DNA of 64,000 nucleotides from Azospirillum brasilense (GCF_003349955.1 NZ_QLKQ01000018.1:1-64000); one strand, 5' to 3'. Shown: positions 1 through 9,114, numbered from the stretch's first letter. Made by a program: numbers and translations. Notes: a model not told the origin generated them from the letters alone.

Positions 1-345
1 ACGCCGGTGACCAGATGAGCGCCCCGGCTCCTACACCACGCCTCGGGACACGACCTCCGCGAACGCCGGCCCGTCCGCCTGTCCCGCATCAACGCCGCCC
101 TTGCCGCTGCCGGACACGAGGAGACCACGGCGGACGAGCTGGAGGCGCTGGCCCAACCGGTGCGGGTCCGCCGGGGCGAGGCCGGGCGGGAGGCGGCCGC
201 GGGGTGACCGAGGGCGCGGGTCCTTCCGGGGCAATGGGACCGGGGGTGGCCCCTGCCGCGCGACATCGCCAGATGCGAGCCCCCACAAGGGGTTCCGGTT
301 CCTATCCGACGATGATATATTTCCTATATCGGAGGATTTGATCCC
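1..345. other. Left-edge stretch without a convincing gene
   Basis: No reading frame here is a convincing complete gene. Frame 1 has a stop at 16-18 that overlaps an ATG at 15 in an ATGA arrangement, which suggests that an upstream phage gene ends there. After that stop, frame 1 reads as a plausible protein (LRERRPVRLSRINAALAAAG and on to a stop at 205-207) but lacks an ATG or GTG start near its beginning. The frame opened by the ATG at 15 is proline/arginine-rich and looks like an out-of-frame translation. Bases 295-335 are locally AT-rich, with a TTCCTAT repeat, and end in the terminase ribosome-binding site. Confidence 0.4.
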
Positions 346-834
346 ATGGCGACGCAAACCGACATCGCGACACATCTCGACCTGTCCGACCGCAGCGTGC
401 GCGAACTGCTCGACAAGGGCGTGCTGCCGAACGCCCGGCGCGGCGCCCTGAACCTCGACCAGTGCCGCCTCGCCTACATTCGCCACCTCCGCGAGATGGC
501 GGCGGGCCGCGGTACCGGTCCCTCCGCCGATGACCTGACCACCGAGCGCGCCCGGCTGGCCCGCGAACAGGCGGACCACTACGCCCTGAAGAACGCCGCC
601 CTGCGCCTGGAGCTGCTGCCCCGCGCCGACATCACCCGCGCCGTCTCCGCCGCCTTCCAGATCGTCCGCGACCGCCTGACCTCCCTGCCGGCCCAGCTGG
701 CGGGGCCGCTCGCCCGGCTGTCCGAACCCGCCGACGTGCGGGTCCGGCTGTCCGACGCGGTGAACGGCGTGCTGGTGGAGCTGTCGGAGGAGCGGGTTGT
801 CAGCACCGCCGAGGAACACGCCGATGCCGCTTGA
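346..834 (+). CDS. Phage terminase small subunit, Nu1-like
   Basis: This 162-residue protein sits directly upstream of the large terminase and is its likely DNA-recognition partner, which would bind the packaging site and present phage DNA to the motor. Residues 1-45 look like a winged helix-turn-helix (TDIATHLDLSDRSVRELLDKG), as in lambda Nu1. The middle is helical (ERARLAREQADHYALKNAALRLEL) and probably mediates assembly. The start has a strong GGAGG about ten bases upstream. The 3' end overlaps the chosen terL start by 11 bases, so the two are probably translationally coupled. Family assignment rests on motif and position. Confidence 0.8.
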   Translation: MATQTDIATHLDLSDRSVRELLDKGVLPNARRGALNLDQCRLAYIRHLREMAAGRGTGPSADDLTTERARLAREQADHYALKNAALRLELLPRADITRAVSAAFQIVRDRLTSLPAQLAGPLARLSEPADVRVRLSDAVNGVLVELSEERVVSTAEEHADAA

Positions 835-2713
835 TCTGCCGGTGTCCGAGCTGGTGGCCGAAACCGCGACCGGATGGTTCGCCGCGCTGCGCCCGCCGCC
901 GCGCCTCTCCCTGGCGGAATGGGCGGAGCAACACGCCCGGCTCTACGACGGCGCCGTGTTCAAGCCCTACGCCTACCAGCGCGAGATCCTCGACGCGATG
1001 ACGGACCCGGCTGTGGAGCGGATCACCCTCATGAAATCCGCCCGCGTCGGCTATACGCAAATGCTGTCCGCGGCGCTGGGCTACTTCATCGCGCAGCGCC
1101 CATCCAAGATCATGATCGTCCAGCCGACCATCGAGGACGCCGAGGATTACTCGAAGGACACGGTGGACCCCCTGCACGACTGGCCGGTACTGACCGGCCT
1201 GCTGTCCGAGGCCGGGGCGAAGAAGAAGGGCGACACAATCAAGCGCAAGGCGTTCCCCGGCGGCTCCCTGAAGATCACCGGGGCGAACAGCCCGCGCGCC
1301 TTCCGCCGCATCGACCTTGACGTGCTGCTGTTCGATGAGATCGACGGTTACCCCGCGGTGGCCGGCAAGGAGGGCGACCAGATCGCGCTGGGCCTGAAGC
1401 GCCTGACGCAGTCCCTCCAGCCGTTGGCGGTGCTGGGCAGCACACCGCTCCTCGACGGGGAATCCAAGATCGCCGACGCCTTCGCCGCCGGCACCATGGA
1501 GCGCTACCACGTCCCCTGTCCCCACTGCGGCGCCACGCAACCGCTCGTCTGGGGCGATGGCACCGGCGCCGGGATGCGTTGGCGTGACGGCGACCCGGAC
1601 ACGGCGTTCTATGTCTGCGTCAACGGCTGTCCCATCGATGAAAGCCACAAGCTGGAGATGTTGGAGGCCGGCCGCTGGGTGGCGGAACAGCCCTTCAAGG
1701 GGCATCGCAGCTTCCACATCTGGTCCGCCTACTGCCCCTTGCCCGGCGCGGCGTGGCCCAAGCTGGTGGCGGAGTTCCTGGCCGCTAAGAAGGACCGGGA
1801 AAAGCTCCAAGTCTGGACGAACACCGTCCTGGGTGAGTGCTGGGTGGACCGCGGCGAGGCGCCGGACTGGCGGCGGCTCTACGATCGGCGCGAGACCTGG
1901 GAGCCGGGCACCGTTCCGGCTGGCGGGCTGTTCCTCACCGCCGGCGCCGACGTCCAGCGCGACCGCATCGAGGTGAGCGTGTGGGCCTGGGGCCGCGGCA
2001 AGGAATCGTGGCTGATCGAACACCGCGTCATCATGGGCGACCCGTTCACCGACGCGCCGTGGCGCGCCCTGTCGGCGATGCTGGCGGAGACCTGGCGCCA
2101 CGAACACGGCGCCACCCTGCCGGTCACCATGACCGCCATCGATGCCGGCGACGGCGTGACCATGGAAGCGGTCAAGGCGTGGGTGCGCACCGCCGGTCCG
2201 CAGGTCATGGCGATCAAGGGTTCCTCTCTGGCCCTGGCGCCGATCCTCGGCCAGCCGTCCGCCGCTGACATCAGCCACCGCGGCAAGCGCATCAGCAACG
2301 GCGTCAAGCTGTGGCCGGTGGGGTCCGCCGCGGCCAAAGGGGAATTCTACGGCTTCCTGCGCCTCGACCGGCCCACCGCCGAGAGCGGCGAAGCGTTCCC
2401 TGCCGGCTACGTGCACCTGCCCATGCACGCCGGAGAGGAGACCTGCAAGCAGCTCGTCGCCGAACACCGGGTGACCCGCGGCGGCAAAGGGCGCGGGCGC
2501 GTCACGGCGTGGGAGAAGCTGCGGGACCGGAACGAGGCTTTGGATTGCCGGACCTATGCCCGCGCCGCAGCGGCCCGGCAGGGCCTCGACCGCATGGGGG
2601 ACGAGGCCTGGGCGGACCTCGCGCGCTCCATAGGGGCGGCGCCGGAGGCGGGCCTTCGGCCATCACCGGCGCCGGTCCGGAAGGCATCGCGATCCTCCTG
2701 GGTGTCCGGGTAG
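824..2713 (+). CDS. Phage terminase large subunit, GpA family
   Basis: This is the ATP-driven packaging motor and nuclease, 629 residues, close to the 641 of lambda gpA. A Walker-A-like KSARVGYT lies near residues 71-78 and a Walker B with acidic pair (LLFDEID) near 167-174. A CPHCG...CVNGCP cysteine cluster follows. The C-terminal half carries the nuclease region (ITAGADVQRDRIEV-type, seen as LTAGADVQRDRIEVSVWAWG). The frame is open from a TTG at 797, but the ATG at 824 has a GAGG at 811-814 with good spacing and is preferred. It overlaps the small-subunit gene and is followed by a 91-base gap before the portal gene. Confidence 0.93.
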   Translation: MPLDLPVSELVAETATGWFAALRPPPRLSLAEWAEQHARLYDGAVFKPYAYQREILDAMTDPAVERITLMKSARVGYTQMLSAALGYFIAQRPSKIMIVQPTIEDAEDYSKDTVDPLHDWPVLTGLLSEAGAKKKGDTIKRKAFPGGSLKITGANSPRAFRRIDLDVLLFDEIDGYPAVAGKEGDQIALGLKRLTQSLQPLAVLGSTPLLDGESKIADAFAAGTMERYHVPCPHCGATQPLVWGDGTGAGMRWRDGDPDTAFYVCVNGCPIDESHKLEMLEAGRWVAEQPFKGHRSFHIWSAYCPLPGAAWPKLVAEFLAAKKDREKLQVWTNTVLGECWVDRGEAPDWRRLYDRRETWEPGTVPAGGLFLTAGADVQRDRIEVSVWAWGRGKESWLIEHRVIMGDPFTDAPWRALSAMLAETWRHEHGATLPVTMTAIDAGDGVTMEAVKAWVRTAGPQVMAIKGSSLALAPILGQPSAADISHRGKRISNGVKLWPVGSAAAKGEFYGFLRLDRPTAESGEAFPAGYVHLPMHAGEETCKQLVAEHRVTRGGKGRGRVTAWEKLRDRNEALDCRTYARAAAARQGLDRMGDEAWADLARSIGAAPEAGLRPSPAPVRKASRSSWVSG

Positions 2714-2742
2714 TTGCAACCGGTATCGGAAGTGATCCGCTC

Positions 2743-2771
2743 TTGCAATGTATGGCGATTAATCCTATCGT
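2743..2771 (+). promoter_or_regulatory. Possible internal promoter before the portal gene
   Basis: TTGCAA (2743-2748), a 17-base spacer and TATCGT (2766-2771) resemble a sigma-70 promoter in the only real gap of the head operon. A small hairpin, CCTATCGTTAGG, overlaps the -10. This is pattern matching only; the downstream portal ATG is at 2805. Confidence 0.3.
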
Positions 2772-2804
2772 TAGGGATAATTCCCCTGACATGGGACATC
2801 ATCC

Positions 2805-4250
2805 ATGCTTTCCGGCCTTCGCCGCAGCCTTGGCACCCTGTTGACCCGCAGCCTTGACGCTGCCGGTGCGGGCAAGCGCTGGGCCGGCAAGTCCCGCATG
2901 GTCAACCTGAACGCCGAGATGATGGCCGGCGCCTCCATCGCGGCCCAGCGCGCGGCCTACTTCGCCCGCAACAACCCGAACGTCGCCGCCGCGGTCAACG
3001 CCATGGTGAGCAACGCCGTAGGAACCGGGATCAAGCCCCGCTCCAAGCACCCCGATCCGGCGGTGCGCGATGCGCTGCACAGCTTGTGGGAGCGGTGGGA
3101 GCGGGTGGCCGATGCGTCGGGCCGGGCCGGCGGCTTCTACGCCCAACAGGCCCTGGCCGTGCGCGCCATGATCGAAGGGGGCGAAGCGTTCATCCGTCTC
3201 CGCGCCCGGCTGCCCGAGGACGGGTTGCCCGTCCCGTTCCAGGTCGAGATGATTTCCCGCGATCAAGTACCGGCGACGCAGTGGCAGGAAATCCGCCCCG
3301 GCAACCCGGTTCGGGCCGGGATCGAGTTCGACGCGCTGGGCCGGCGGGTGGCCTATTGGGTGCTGCCCTTCAACCCGAACGATCCCACCATGCCGGTGCT
3401 GGCGCCGACCTGGGAGCCGAAGCGGGTTCCGGCGGAGGACATGCTGCACCTGTTCCGCGAGCTGGTGGAGAACCAGTTGCGCGGCCTGTCCTGGCTGGCG
3501 CCAGTTCTCCTCCGGGTGAAGGAGCTGGACGCCTACGAGGACGCCGCCCTGGTCCGCGCCAAGGTCGCGGCGATGCTGGCCGGCTTCATCGTCAACAAGG
3601 ACGACAGCAACCCGGCCTGGAAGCCGCAGGGCAACGCCGAGACGCCGACGTTGGAGCCGGGCGCCCTGGTGCCGCTGAATCCCGGCGAATCCGTCGAGTT
3701 CACGAACCCGCCCGACGACAAGAACTATGACCCGTTCACGAAGAACCACATGCGGGCCATAGCTGTGGGGATCGGGGCGACGTACTTCCAAGTCTCGGGC
3801 GACCTGAAGGACGCCAACTATTCGAGCCTGCGCGGCGGGCTGGTGGAGTTCCGCCGCAGCGTCGAACAGCTTCAGCACCTCACGATCATCCCGCAGCTCT
3901 GCGACCCGGTATGGCGCCGCTTCGTAACCCTGGCCGTGCTGTCCGGTGCCATCGACGCGCCCGACTTCTTCCGCGATCCGGAACCCTACCTGTCCGCGGA
4001 ATGGCTGCCCCCGGCCTTCGATTGGGTGGACCCGCTGAAGGATGTTCGGGCCGAGGTGGAGGCCATCGAGGCCAAGCTCAAGAGCCGGGCGCAGTCCGTC
4101 GCCGAACGCGGCTACGACGTCGAGACCCTGGATGCCCAGATCGCCGCCGACGTGCAGCGGGAACAGCGGCTCGGGCTGCCCACCACGGCGACGAAGGCCG
4201 CAGCGCCGACCCCGCCGGACGAAACCACGGAGACCGCCGCCAATGGCTGA
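2805..4250 (+). CDS. Phage portal protein, lambda family
   Basis: This 481-residue protein would form the dodecameric portal ring at the capsid vertex, through which DNA enters and to which the tail connector attaches. Family features are the N-terminal ARNNPNVAAAVNAMVSNAVGTGIKP segment typical of lambda gpB-like portals, the FHLFRE-type stretch (seen as MLHLFRELVENQLRGLSWLAPVL) and the ISRDQVP segment. Length fits the family (lambda gpB is about 530). The end overlaps the next ATG by 8 bases, indicating coupled translation with the protease/capsid gene. Confidence 0.93.
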   Translation: MLSGLRRSLGTLLTRSLDAAGAGKRWAGKSRMVNLNAEMMAGASIAAQRAAYFARNNPNVAAAVNAMVSNAVGTGIKPRSKHPDPAVRDALHSLWERWERVADASGRAGGFYAQQALAVRAMIEGGEAFIRLRARLPEDGLPVPFQVEMISRDQVPATQWQEIRPGNPVRAGIEFDALGRRVAYWVLPFNPNDPTMPVLAPTWEPKRVPAEDMLHLFRELVENQLRGLSWLAPVLLRVKELDAYEDAALVRAKVAAMLAGFIVNKDDSNPAWKPQGNAETPTLEPGALVPLNPGESVEFTNPPDDKNYDPFTKNHMRAIAVGIGATYFQVSGDLKDANYSSLRGGLVEFRRSVEQLQHLTIIPQLCDPVWRRFVTLAVLSGAIDAPDFFRDPEPYLSAEWLPPAFDWVDPLKDVRAEVEAIEAKLKSRAQSVAERGYDVETLDAQIAADVQREQRLGLPTTATKAAAPTPPDETTETAANG

Positions 4251-6102
4251 GGCCCTGACCCGCGCCATGGGCGCGACCACCCCGACCACGCTCAATCGCG
4301 AGGCCCGCACCGTCGAGGTGGTGGCGCTGTCCGGCCCGGCCCCCGCCGTTCGCCCGGCGCCCGCCCCGGACGGTACCCGCTCCGCCTGGGTGGAGGAGCT
4401 GGACGCGGCCGGCGCCGACCTCTCCCGGTTCCGCGGCGGCCCGGCGCTGAAGGACCACCGCAACACCACCGACGCCGCCGTGGGCACCGTCGCCGTGGCG
4501 CAGATCGACGGGGACCGCATCGCCGCGACGGTGCGCTTCGACACCAGCGCCACGGCGGAAGACCTGATCGCCAAGGTGGAGGCCGGTTCCGTGCGCGGCG
4601 TGTCGCTGGGCTATTCGGTCCAGCGGTGGCAGCGGGCCGGCAAGCGCGACGGGCTGCCCGTCTTCCGCGCCATCGCCTGGGCGCCACACGAGCTTTCCTT
4701 CACCCCCGTGCCGGTTGATGCCGGCGCCACTGTCCGATCCGCAGGAGGTTCCATGGACGACGATACCACGACCGAGGCGGACGCCACGGCGGAGGCCACC
4801 ACCGACATCAGCACCCGCGCGGCGGACACCAGCGCCACCGCCAACCGGGCGGGCATCAACGGCCAGATCCGCACCATGGTCCGCGCCGCTGGCCTGGACG
4901 TCGCCACCGCCGACCGGCTGATTGACGACGGCGCCGACCTCGACCGCGCCCGCGCCGCGGTGTTCGACGCCATGCTGGCCCGCTCCGGCACGCGCCCGCT
5001 GGCCGCCGTCCAGGTTCTCCACGATCACGACGATCCGGGGAACGTGGTGGACCGCATGGCGACGGCCTTCGCCGCCCGCGCCACGGCGCACCTGCCGGAA
5101 GCGCACCGCGTCCAGATGCCGGAACAGGCCCGCTCCTACGCCGGCCGGTCCCTCCTCGATCTGGCCGCCGAGCTGGCCGACCGCCGCGGGAACCCGATCG
5201 GCACGCGGCACCTGTCGCCCGCCGACCTGTATCAGCGTGCGATGACCACGGGCGACTTCCCGGTGCTGCTGGCGAACGCGGCCAACAAGACCCTCCTGCC
5301 GGCCTATCAGGCGGCGGCGCCGACCTACCGCCGGTTCTTCGCGCGCCGCGACTTCCGCGACTTCAAGCCAGCCTCCTTCGCCCGCGTCGGCGACTTCCCG
5401 GTGCCCCTGGCTGTGGGGGAGAACGGCGAGTACAAGCACGGCGCCATCAGCGAGAGCGGCGAGAGCGTCACGCTGGGCGAGTACGGCCGCGTCGTCATGT
5501 TCAGCCGCAAGGCGCTGATCAACGATGATCTCAGCGCCTTCGCCGATCTGCCGACCAAGGCGGCGCTGCGCTGCGCCGATTGGGAGAACTCGGTGGCATG
5601 GGCGCTGGTGGTGTCCAACCCGGTCCTGTCGGACGGCAAGGCGCTGTTCCACGCCAGCCATGGCAACCTCGCGGCCAGCGGCGCCGCGATCGACCTGGGC
5701 ACCGTCTCCGCCGGCGAAGCGGCGATGATGAAGCAGACCAGCCTCGACGGGCTGAAGCTGAACCTGAAGCCTTCCGTCCTGGCGACCGGCCCGGACCAGT
5801 TCACCGCGGCCCGCCAGTTCGTCAGCACCGCCGTGGCGCCGACCACCGCCGCCGCGGTCAACCCGCTGGCCGGCAAGCTGGAGCCGGTGGGCGACGCGAA
5901 CCTGCCGGGGCCGGGCTGGTACATGATGGCGGAGCCGTCGGCGCTGGAAACCTTCATCTACGGCTATCTGCAGGGCCAGTCCGGCCCGGTCATCACGCCG
6001 GAACCCGGATTCGATGTCGCGGGCGTGAAGGTCAAGCTCACCATCGACTTCGCCGTGGGCGCGGTGGATTACCGCGGCGCCTACTACAACCCCGGCGCCT
6101 GA
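4243..6102 (+). CDS. Fused prohead protease and major capsid protein
   Basis: One 619-residue reading frame carries two head functions. Residues 1-150 resemble a HK97-type prohead serine protease, with candidate catalytic His72 (LKDHRNT) and Ser121 (RGVSLGYS) and the conserved ELSFTPVPVDAGA end. An acidic, Ala/Thr-rich linker (about 160-195) follows. From about residue 270 the sequence is a major capsid protein (SYAGRSLLDLAAELADRRG, FKPASFARVGDFPVPLAVGENGEY, KALINDDLSAF). The frame is open from 4042, but that part is a shadow of the portal gene. The ATG at 4243 has GGAG at 4229-4232 and overlaps the portal stop. Such protease-capsid fusions are known in some phages. Confidence 0.9.
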   Translation: MAEALTRAMGATTPTTLNREARTVEVVALSGPAPAVRPAPAPDGTRSAWVEELDAAGADLSRFRGGPALKDHRNTTDAAVGTVAVAQIDGDRIAATVRFDTSATAEDLIAKVEAGSVRGVSLGYSVQRWQRAGKRDGLPVFRAIAWAPHELSFTPVPVDAGATVRSAGGSMDDDTTTEADATAEATTDISTRAADTSATANRAGINGQIRTMVRAAGLDVATADRLIDDGADLDRARAAVFDAMLARSGTRPLAAVQVLHDHDDPGNVVDRMATAFAARATAHLPEAHRVQMPEQARSYAGRSLLDLAAELADRRGNPIGTRHLSPADLYQRAMTTGDFPVLLANAANKTLLPAYQAAAPTYRRFFARRDFRDFKPASFARVGDFPVPLAVGENGEYKHGAISESGESVTLGEYGRVVMFSRKALINDDLSAFADLPTKAALRCADWENSVAWALVVSNPVLSDGKALFHASHGNLAASGAAIDLGTVSAGEAAMMKQTSLDGLKLNLKPSVLATGPDQFTAARQFVSTAVAPTTAAAVNPLAGKLEPVGDANLPGPGWYMMAEPSALETFIYGYLQGQSGPVITPEPGFDVAGVKVKLTIDFAVGAVDYRGAYYNPGA

Positions 6103-6104
6103 TC

Positions 6105-6323
6105 ATGGCGACGCTGGCCGAACTGATCGAGATGCGGGACGCCCTGGAGGCGGCCCGCTTCACCGGTGTGCGCAAGGTGGCCTACAGCGATGGCTCCGAG
6201 ACCGAATACCGCAGCGACGCCGAAATGAAGCGGGCGCTTCTCGACCTGGATCGCAAGATCGCCGCGGCGAGCGGCACGACCTGCGCCCCCTTCGTCACCT
6301 TCGCGACCTCGAAAGGACTGTGA
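6105..6323 (+). CDS. Small gpW-like head-tail joining protein
   Basis: A 72-residue protein starting 2 bases after the capsid stop. It has the pattern of small lambda gpW-type joining proteins: an N-terminal helix (LAELIEMRDALEAARFTG), a beta hairpin (VRKVAYSDGSETEYRS) and a second helix (AEMKRALLDLDRKIAAA). Such proteins plug the portal after packaging and help attach the tail. In lambda, W lies between the terminase and portal genes; here the gene follows the capsid. Assignment is by length, pattern and context. Confidence 0.6.
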   Translation: MATLAELIEMRDALEAARFTGVRKVAYSDGSETEYRSDAEMKRALLDLDRKIAAASGTTCAPFVTFATSKGL

Positions 6324-6326
6324 CCC

Positions 6327-6671
6327 ATGCGGAACTTCGTGCAAGCCGGCTGCAACCTCGACCTCATCGCCCCGCGCGCCCTGGCGTCGGGAGAAGGCTT
6401 CATCGTCGGCGCCCTGTTCGCCGTCGCCAGCACCACCGCGGCCAGCGGCGCCGTCGTGGTGGGCGTCACCGAGGGTGTCTTCACCCTGCCCAAGAAGACC
6501 ACCGCCGTGATCGCCGCGGGCGGCCGGGTGAGCTGGGACAACACCAACCACCAGTGCGACGCGCCCGGCGCTGGGCTGTACCCCGTCGGCGTGGCCGTGG
6601 CCGCCGCGGGCAACGGTGCGGCTACGGTGACGGTGCGGCTGGATGGCGTCAGCACCGCCGCAGCAGCGTGA
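6327..6671 (+). CDS. DUF2190 family capsid-associated protein
   Basis: This 114-residue protein has the order typical of DUF2190 proteins next to phage capsid genes: MRNFVQAG start, SGEGFIVGALFAVA, a GVFTLPK segment, VSWDNTNHQC and a closing YPVGVAVAAAGNGAATVTVRL. Members are thought to be capsid decoration or cement proteins; this function is inferred from the family. It starts 3 bases after the preceding stop and is the last head-type gene before a 95-base gap holding a large inverted repeat. Confidence 0.8.
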   Translation: MRNFVQAGCNLDLIAPRALASGEGFIVGALFAVASTTAASGAVVVGVTEGVFTLPKKTTAVIAAGGRVSWDNTNHQCDAPGAGLYPVGVAVAAAGNGAATVTVRLDGVSTAAAA

Positions 6672-6675
6672 CCTG

Positions 6676-6729
6676 GGCCATCAGGCCCGATCTGGGGCCG
6701 GCTGGCGCCCTTCATCGGGCCTGATGGCC
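6676..6729. repeat. Perfect 16-bp inverted repeat between head and tape-measure genes
   Basis: GGCCATCAGGCCCGAT (6676-6691) is perfectly complementary to ATCGGGCCTGATGGCC (6714-6729), with a 22-base loop. It would form a very stable hairpin in RNA. There is no T-run after it, so it is not a classical intrinsic terminator. It fills most of the gap where tail genes would be expected. Confidence 0.9.
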
Positions 6730-6766
6730 GCGCCCCTCCAGGGCACAAAGCAACGGAGCGGAATCG

Positions 6767-8455
6767 ATGGAACTCGCGAACGCCCTTGTCCATGAAGTCG
6801 TCATCGACGACCGGCAGGCGCAGGAAGGTGCGCGGCGTGTCGGGCAGGCATTCGACCGCATGGGCGAAGCCGGAGAGCGCGCCGGGGAGAAGGGTGCGCG
6901 AGGGCTGCGGCTGTTTGATGATGCCGTTGTCAACACCACGCGGGCGGGAGAGTCCGTGTTTCGGACGTTCGACCGCATCGCCCGGTCCGTCGATCCCGTC
7001 TACGCGGCAACGCAGAAGCTCGCCACGGCCGAGCGCGACCTAACCCGTGCCGTTCAGCAGGGGATCACGACCGAGGAAGAGAAAATCCGCCTCATGGACC
7101 TGATGCGCCAGAAGTTGGCAGCCGGCGGCGTGGCGAACGACAACTTCATCCGCTCTCAGGCCGCCGCCACGGCCTCGACCGTGAACATGAAGAACGCCAT
7201 GGGCAACATGGGTCTCCAGCTTCAGGACGTGGTTGTTCAGGCGCAGATGGGGACTTCGGCCTTCGTGATCCTGGCGCAGCAGGGTCCGCAGATCGCCTCT
7301 GCCTTCGGCCCCGTTGGCGCGGTCATCGGCACTGTTGTGGCGGTGGCGTCCGTGGCCGCTGGGGCGTTCTTCAACATGGGCGACGGGATGACCGACGCCG
7401 AGCGGTCCGCCAAGTCGTATGAGGACACGATGGGCGCCGTTCGCAGCATCATCGATGAGGCCGCGGCGTCCGGGAAGCGGTTGCGCGAAGGGCACGAGGA
7501 GGAGGCGTTGAGCGTCGCCGATCTGGCCGCGCATTACCGCACCCTGTCCGAAACGATGCTCCAGGTGGAGCGCATCCGCCTGACCTCCGAGAAGAACAAG
7601 GCGATTGAAGGTCTCGCCGCGCAGCGCAAGGCCGTGGCCGATTACCTGGGCGACCTCAAAAACCTGGACGTGGCCGTAACCAACGCCATCGCCCTTCAGG
7701 AGAGCGCCAACCGGGCGCGCGGTGCCATGGGCACGACGCTGTTGACCGGGCCGGCGCAATCCATGCGCGATCTTGCCGGCGCGCTGAAGGAATTCAAGGC
7801 CGCCGGGCCGGACGACATCGAGGCCATCGGTCGTCTCTCCATCGCGTTGGACACCGCGGCCAAGGCAGGCGGGCCGTTCGCCGATCAAGCGAAGAAGGCC
7901 GCCGAAGCGCTCGTGGACCCCGCCCGGAAGTCGGTCGAGCTGTCCACCCAGCTCACCCGCCTTGAGGACGGTCTTACCGCGGTGGGCGCGGCATCCATGC
8001 GCATCCCCCTTCCTGGCCGCAAGCCGGGGGAGGCCGGCGCCAGCTCGTTCGCCACCGGAGCGAAGGACGCCCGCACCTTCGCCGATGTGCTGGATGATCT
8101 GAGCGACAAGGCCCGCGAGATGGATGGGCGCAAGCTGTCCAGCGCGTGGGATCTGGTGAACAAGACGCTGGAGGATGGACTCACCCCGGCGGAGCGGTAC
8201 GCCAAGCGTGTCGACGAGGTGCAGGCGGCTATGCAGCTCGTCCAGCAACACGCCGACACCATGGGCGAGGGCCTGAAGGCGCTGAGCCCGGAGCAGATCG
8301 AGCGGATCAACAAGGCGCTGCGGGAGCAGGATCCGCTTTGGAAGGAGACGGAGCGCGCCGCCGAGCGGGCCGCCGAGCGCGTGGCCGACGAAACCACCAT
8401 CCCCGACGAGTTCGCCGACGCCTTCGGCGCGATGATCATGGAGGCCCTTCAATGA
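6767..8455 (+). CDS. Phage tail tape-measure protein, lambda type
   Basis: This 562-residue, largely helical protein has the lambda-type tape-measure signature at about residues 140-210 (MKNAMGNMGLQLQDVVVQAQ, FVILAQQGPQIASAFGPVGA), followed by a hydrophobic segment (VIGTVVAVASVAAGAFF). The family sets tail length and helps DNA enter the cell. At 562 residues it is shorter than lambda gpH (853) and the C-terminal part has no domain I recognise. It has a GGAGCGG ribosome-binding site. The usual preceding tail genes (tube, terminator, chaperone) are absent, which argues for deletion or rearrangement here. Confidence 0.75.
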   Translation: MELANALVHEVVIDDRQAQEGARRVGQAFDRMGEAGERAGEKGARGLRLFDDAVVNTTRAGESVFRTFDRIARSVDPVYAATQKLATAERDLTRAVQQGITTEEEKIRLMDLMRQKLAAGGVANDNFIRSQAAATASTVNMKNAMGNMGLQLQDVVVQAQMGTSAFVILAQQGPQIASAFGPVGAVIGTVVAVASVAAGAFFNMGDGMTDAERSAKSYEDTMGAVRSIIDEAAASGKRLREGHEEEALSVADLAAHYRTLSETMLQVERIRLTSEKNKAIEGLAAQRKAVADYLGDLKNLDVAVTNAIALQESANRARGAMGTTLLTGPAQSMRDLAGALKEFKAAGPDDIEAIGRLSIALDTAAKAGGPFADQAKKAAEALVDPARKSVELSTQLTRLEDGLTAVGAASMRIPLPGRKPGEAGASSFATGAKDARTFADVLDDLSDKAREMDGRKLSSAWDLVNKTLEDGLTPAERYAKRVDEVQAAMQLVQQHADTMGEGLKALSPEQIERINKALREQDPLWKETERAAERAAERVADETTIPDEFADAFGAMIMEALQ

Positions 8456-9114
8456 GCGTTTGCAACGTCGCTTTCGAGGCGGACACGGTTCGCCTTCTGA
8501 CCGACACGATGACCTATTCCGACGGGAAGCCGGTGAAGCTCAATCGCCACAAGACTGAGGTGGCGCCGTCCGGCCGCTTCGCCTGGGCCTGCCGCGGGAA
8601 CGTCTACCTGTCGAACGTGGTCAATTGCCTTCTGAACGAGGCGGTCACGATTGATGAAGTGGAGGCGCAGGCCGCCAAGCTGGAGTCGCTGATTGATCCG
8701 GAAATCATGGCTCTTGCGCAGAATGTGGAGATCACGGCGGCCGGCTGGAGCGACCAGCGGAACGACCTCCGGCTGATCCGCATCAAAATCCGGCCCGCCG
8801 TGTTCGAGGTGGCCGAGATCGGGCGGGGCGTCCACATGGCACCGACCCCGGAAGCCTCCCGCGTCCAACTGCCGGCGACCGCGACCGATGACCAGTTCAT
8901 CCGCCTCGCCCTGGCGCAGTGGAAGGTGCAGAACAAGTTCAAGGCGCCGCTGTGCATCGGTGGCGTGATGCACCAGACAACCGTTTCCAGGGCTGGCGTG
9001 GAGCGGCGCATGGTGGCCCTGTATCCCGACTACGACACGCACGCGAAGATGCTGGGGGACCCCAACGCCGAGGAGGTGCGGGCGTTCCGCGCACAGGCGA
9101 GGGCCGCCGCATGA
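8452..9114 (+). CDS. Ntn-hydrolase-like phage protein
   Basis: The start ATG overlaps the tape-measure stop (ATGA), giving a 220-residue protein. Its beginning (SVCNVAFEADTVRLLTDTMT) and the later FAWACRGNVYLSN segment resemble the proteasome-like Ntn-hydrolase proteins sometimes seen near phage tail genes. Their role in virions is not established. The internal ATG of this longer open frame at 8146 lies in tape-measure coding sequence and is rejected. The next gene again begins by an ATGA overlap, so this is part of one translationally coupled set. Confidence 0.5.
   Translation: MSVCNVAFEADTVRLLTDTMTYSDGKPVKLNRHKTEVAPSGRFAWACRGNVYLSNVVNCLLNEAVTIDEVEAQAAKLESLIDPEIMALAQNVEITAAGWSDQRNDLRLIRIKIRPAVFEVAEIGRGVHMAPTPEASRVQLPATATDDQFIRLALAQWKVQNKFKAPLCIGGVMHQTTVSRAGVERRMVALYPDYDTHAKMLGDPNAEEVRAFRAQARAAA

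Noticed and set aside
15..341. 108-codon frame at the left edge starting at an ATGA overlap
   Set aside because: Pro/Arg-rich, out-of-frame character. A neighbouring frame reads more like protein but lacks a start.
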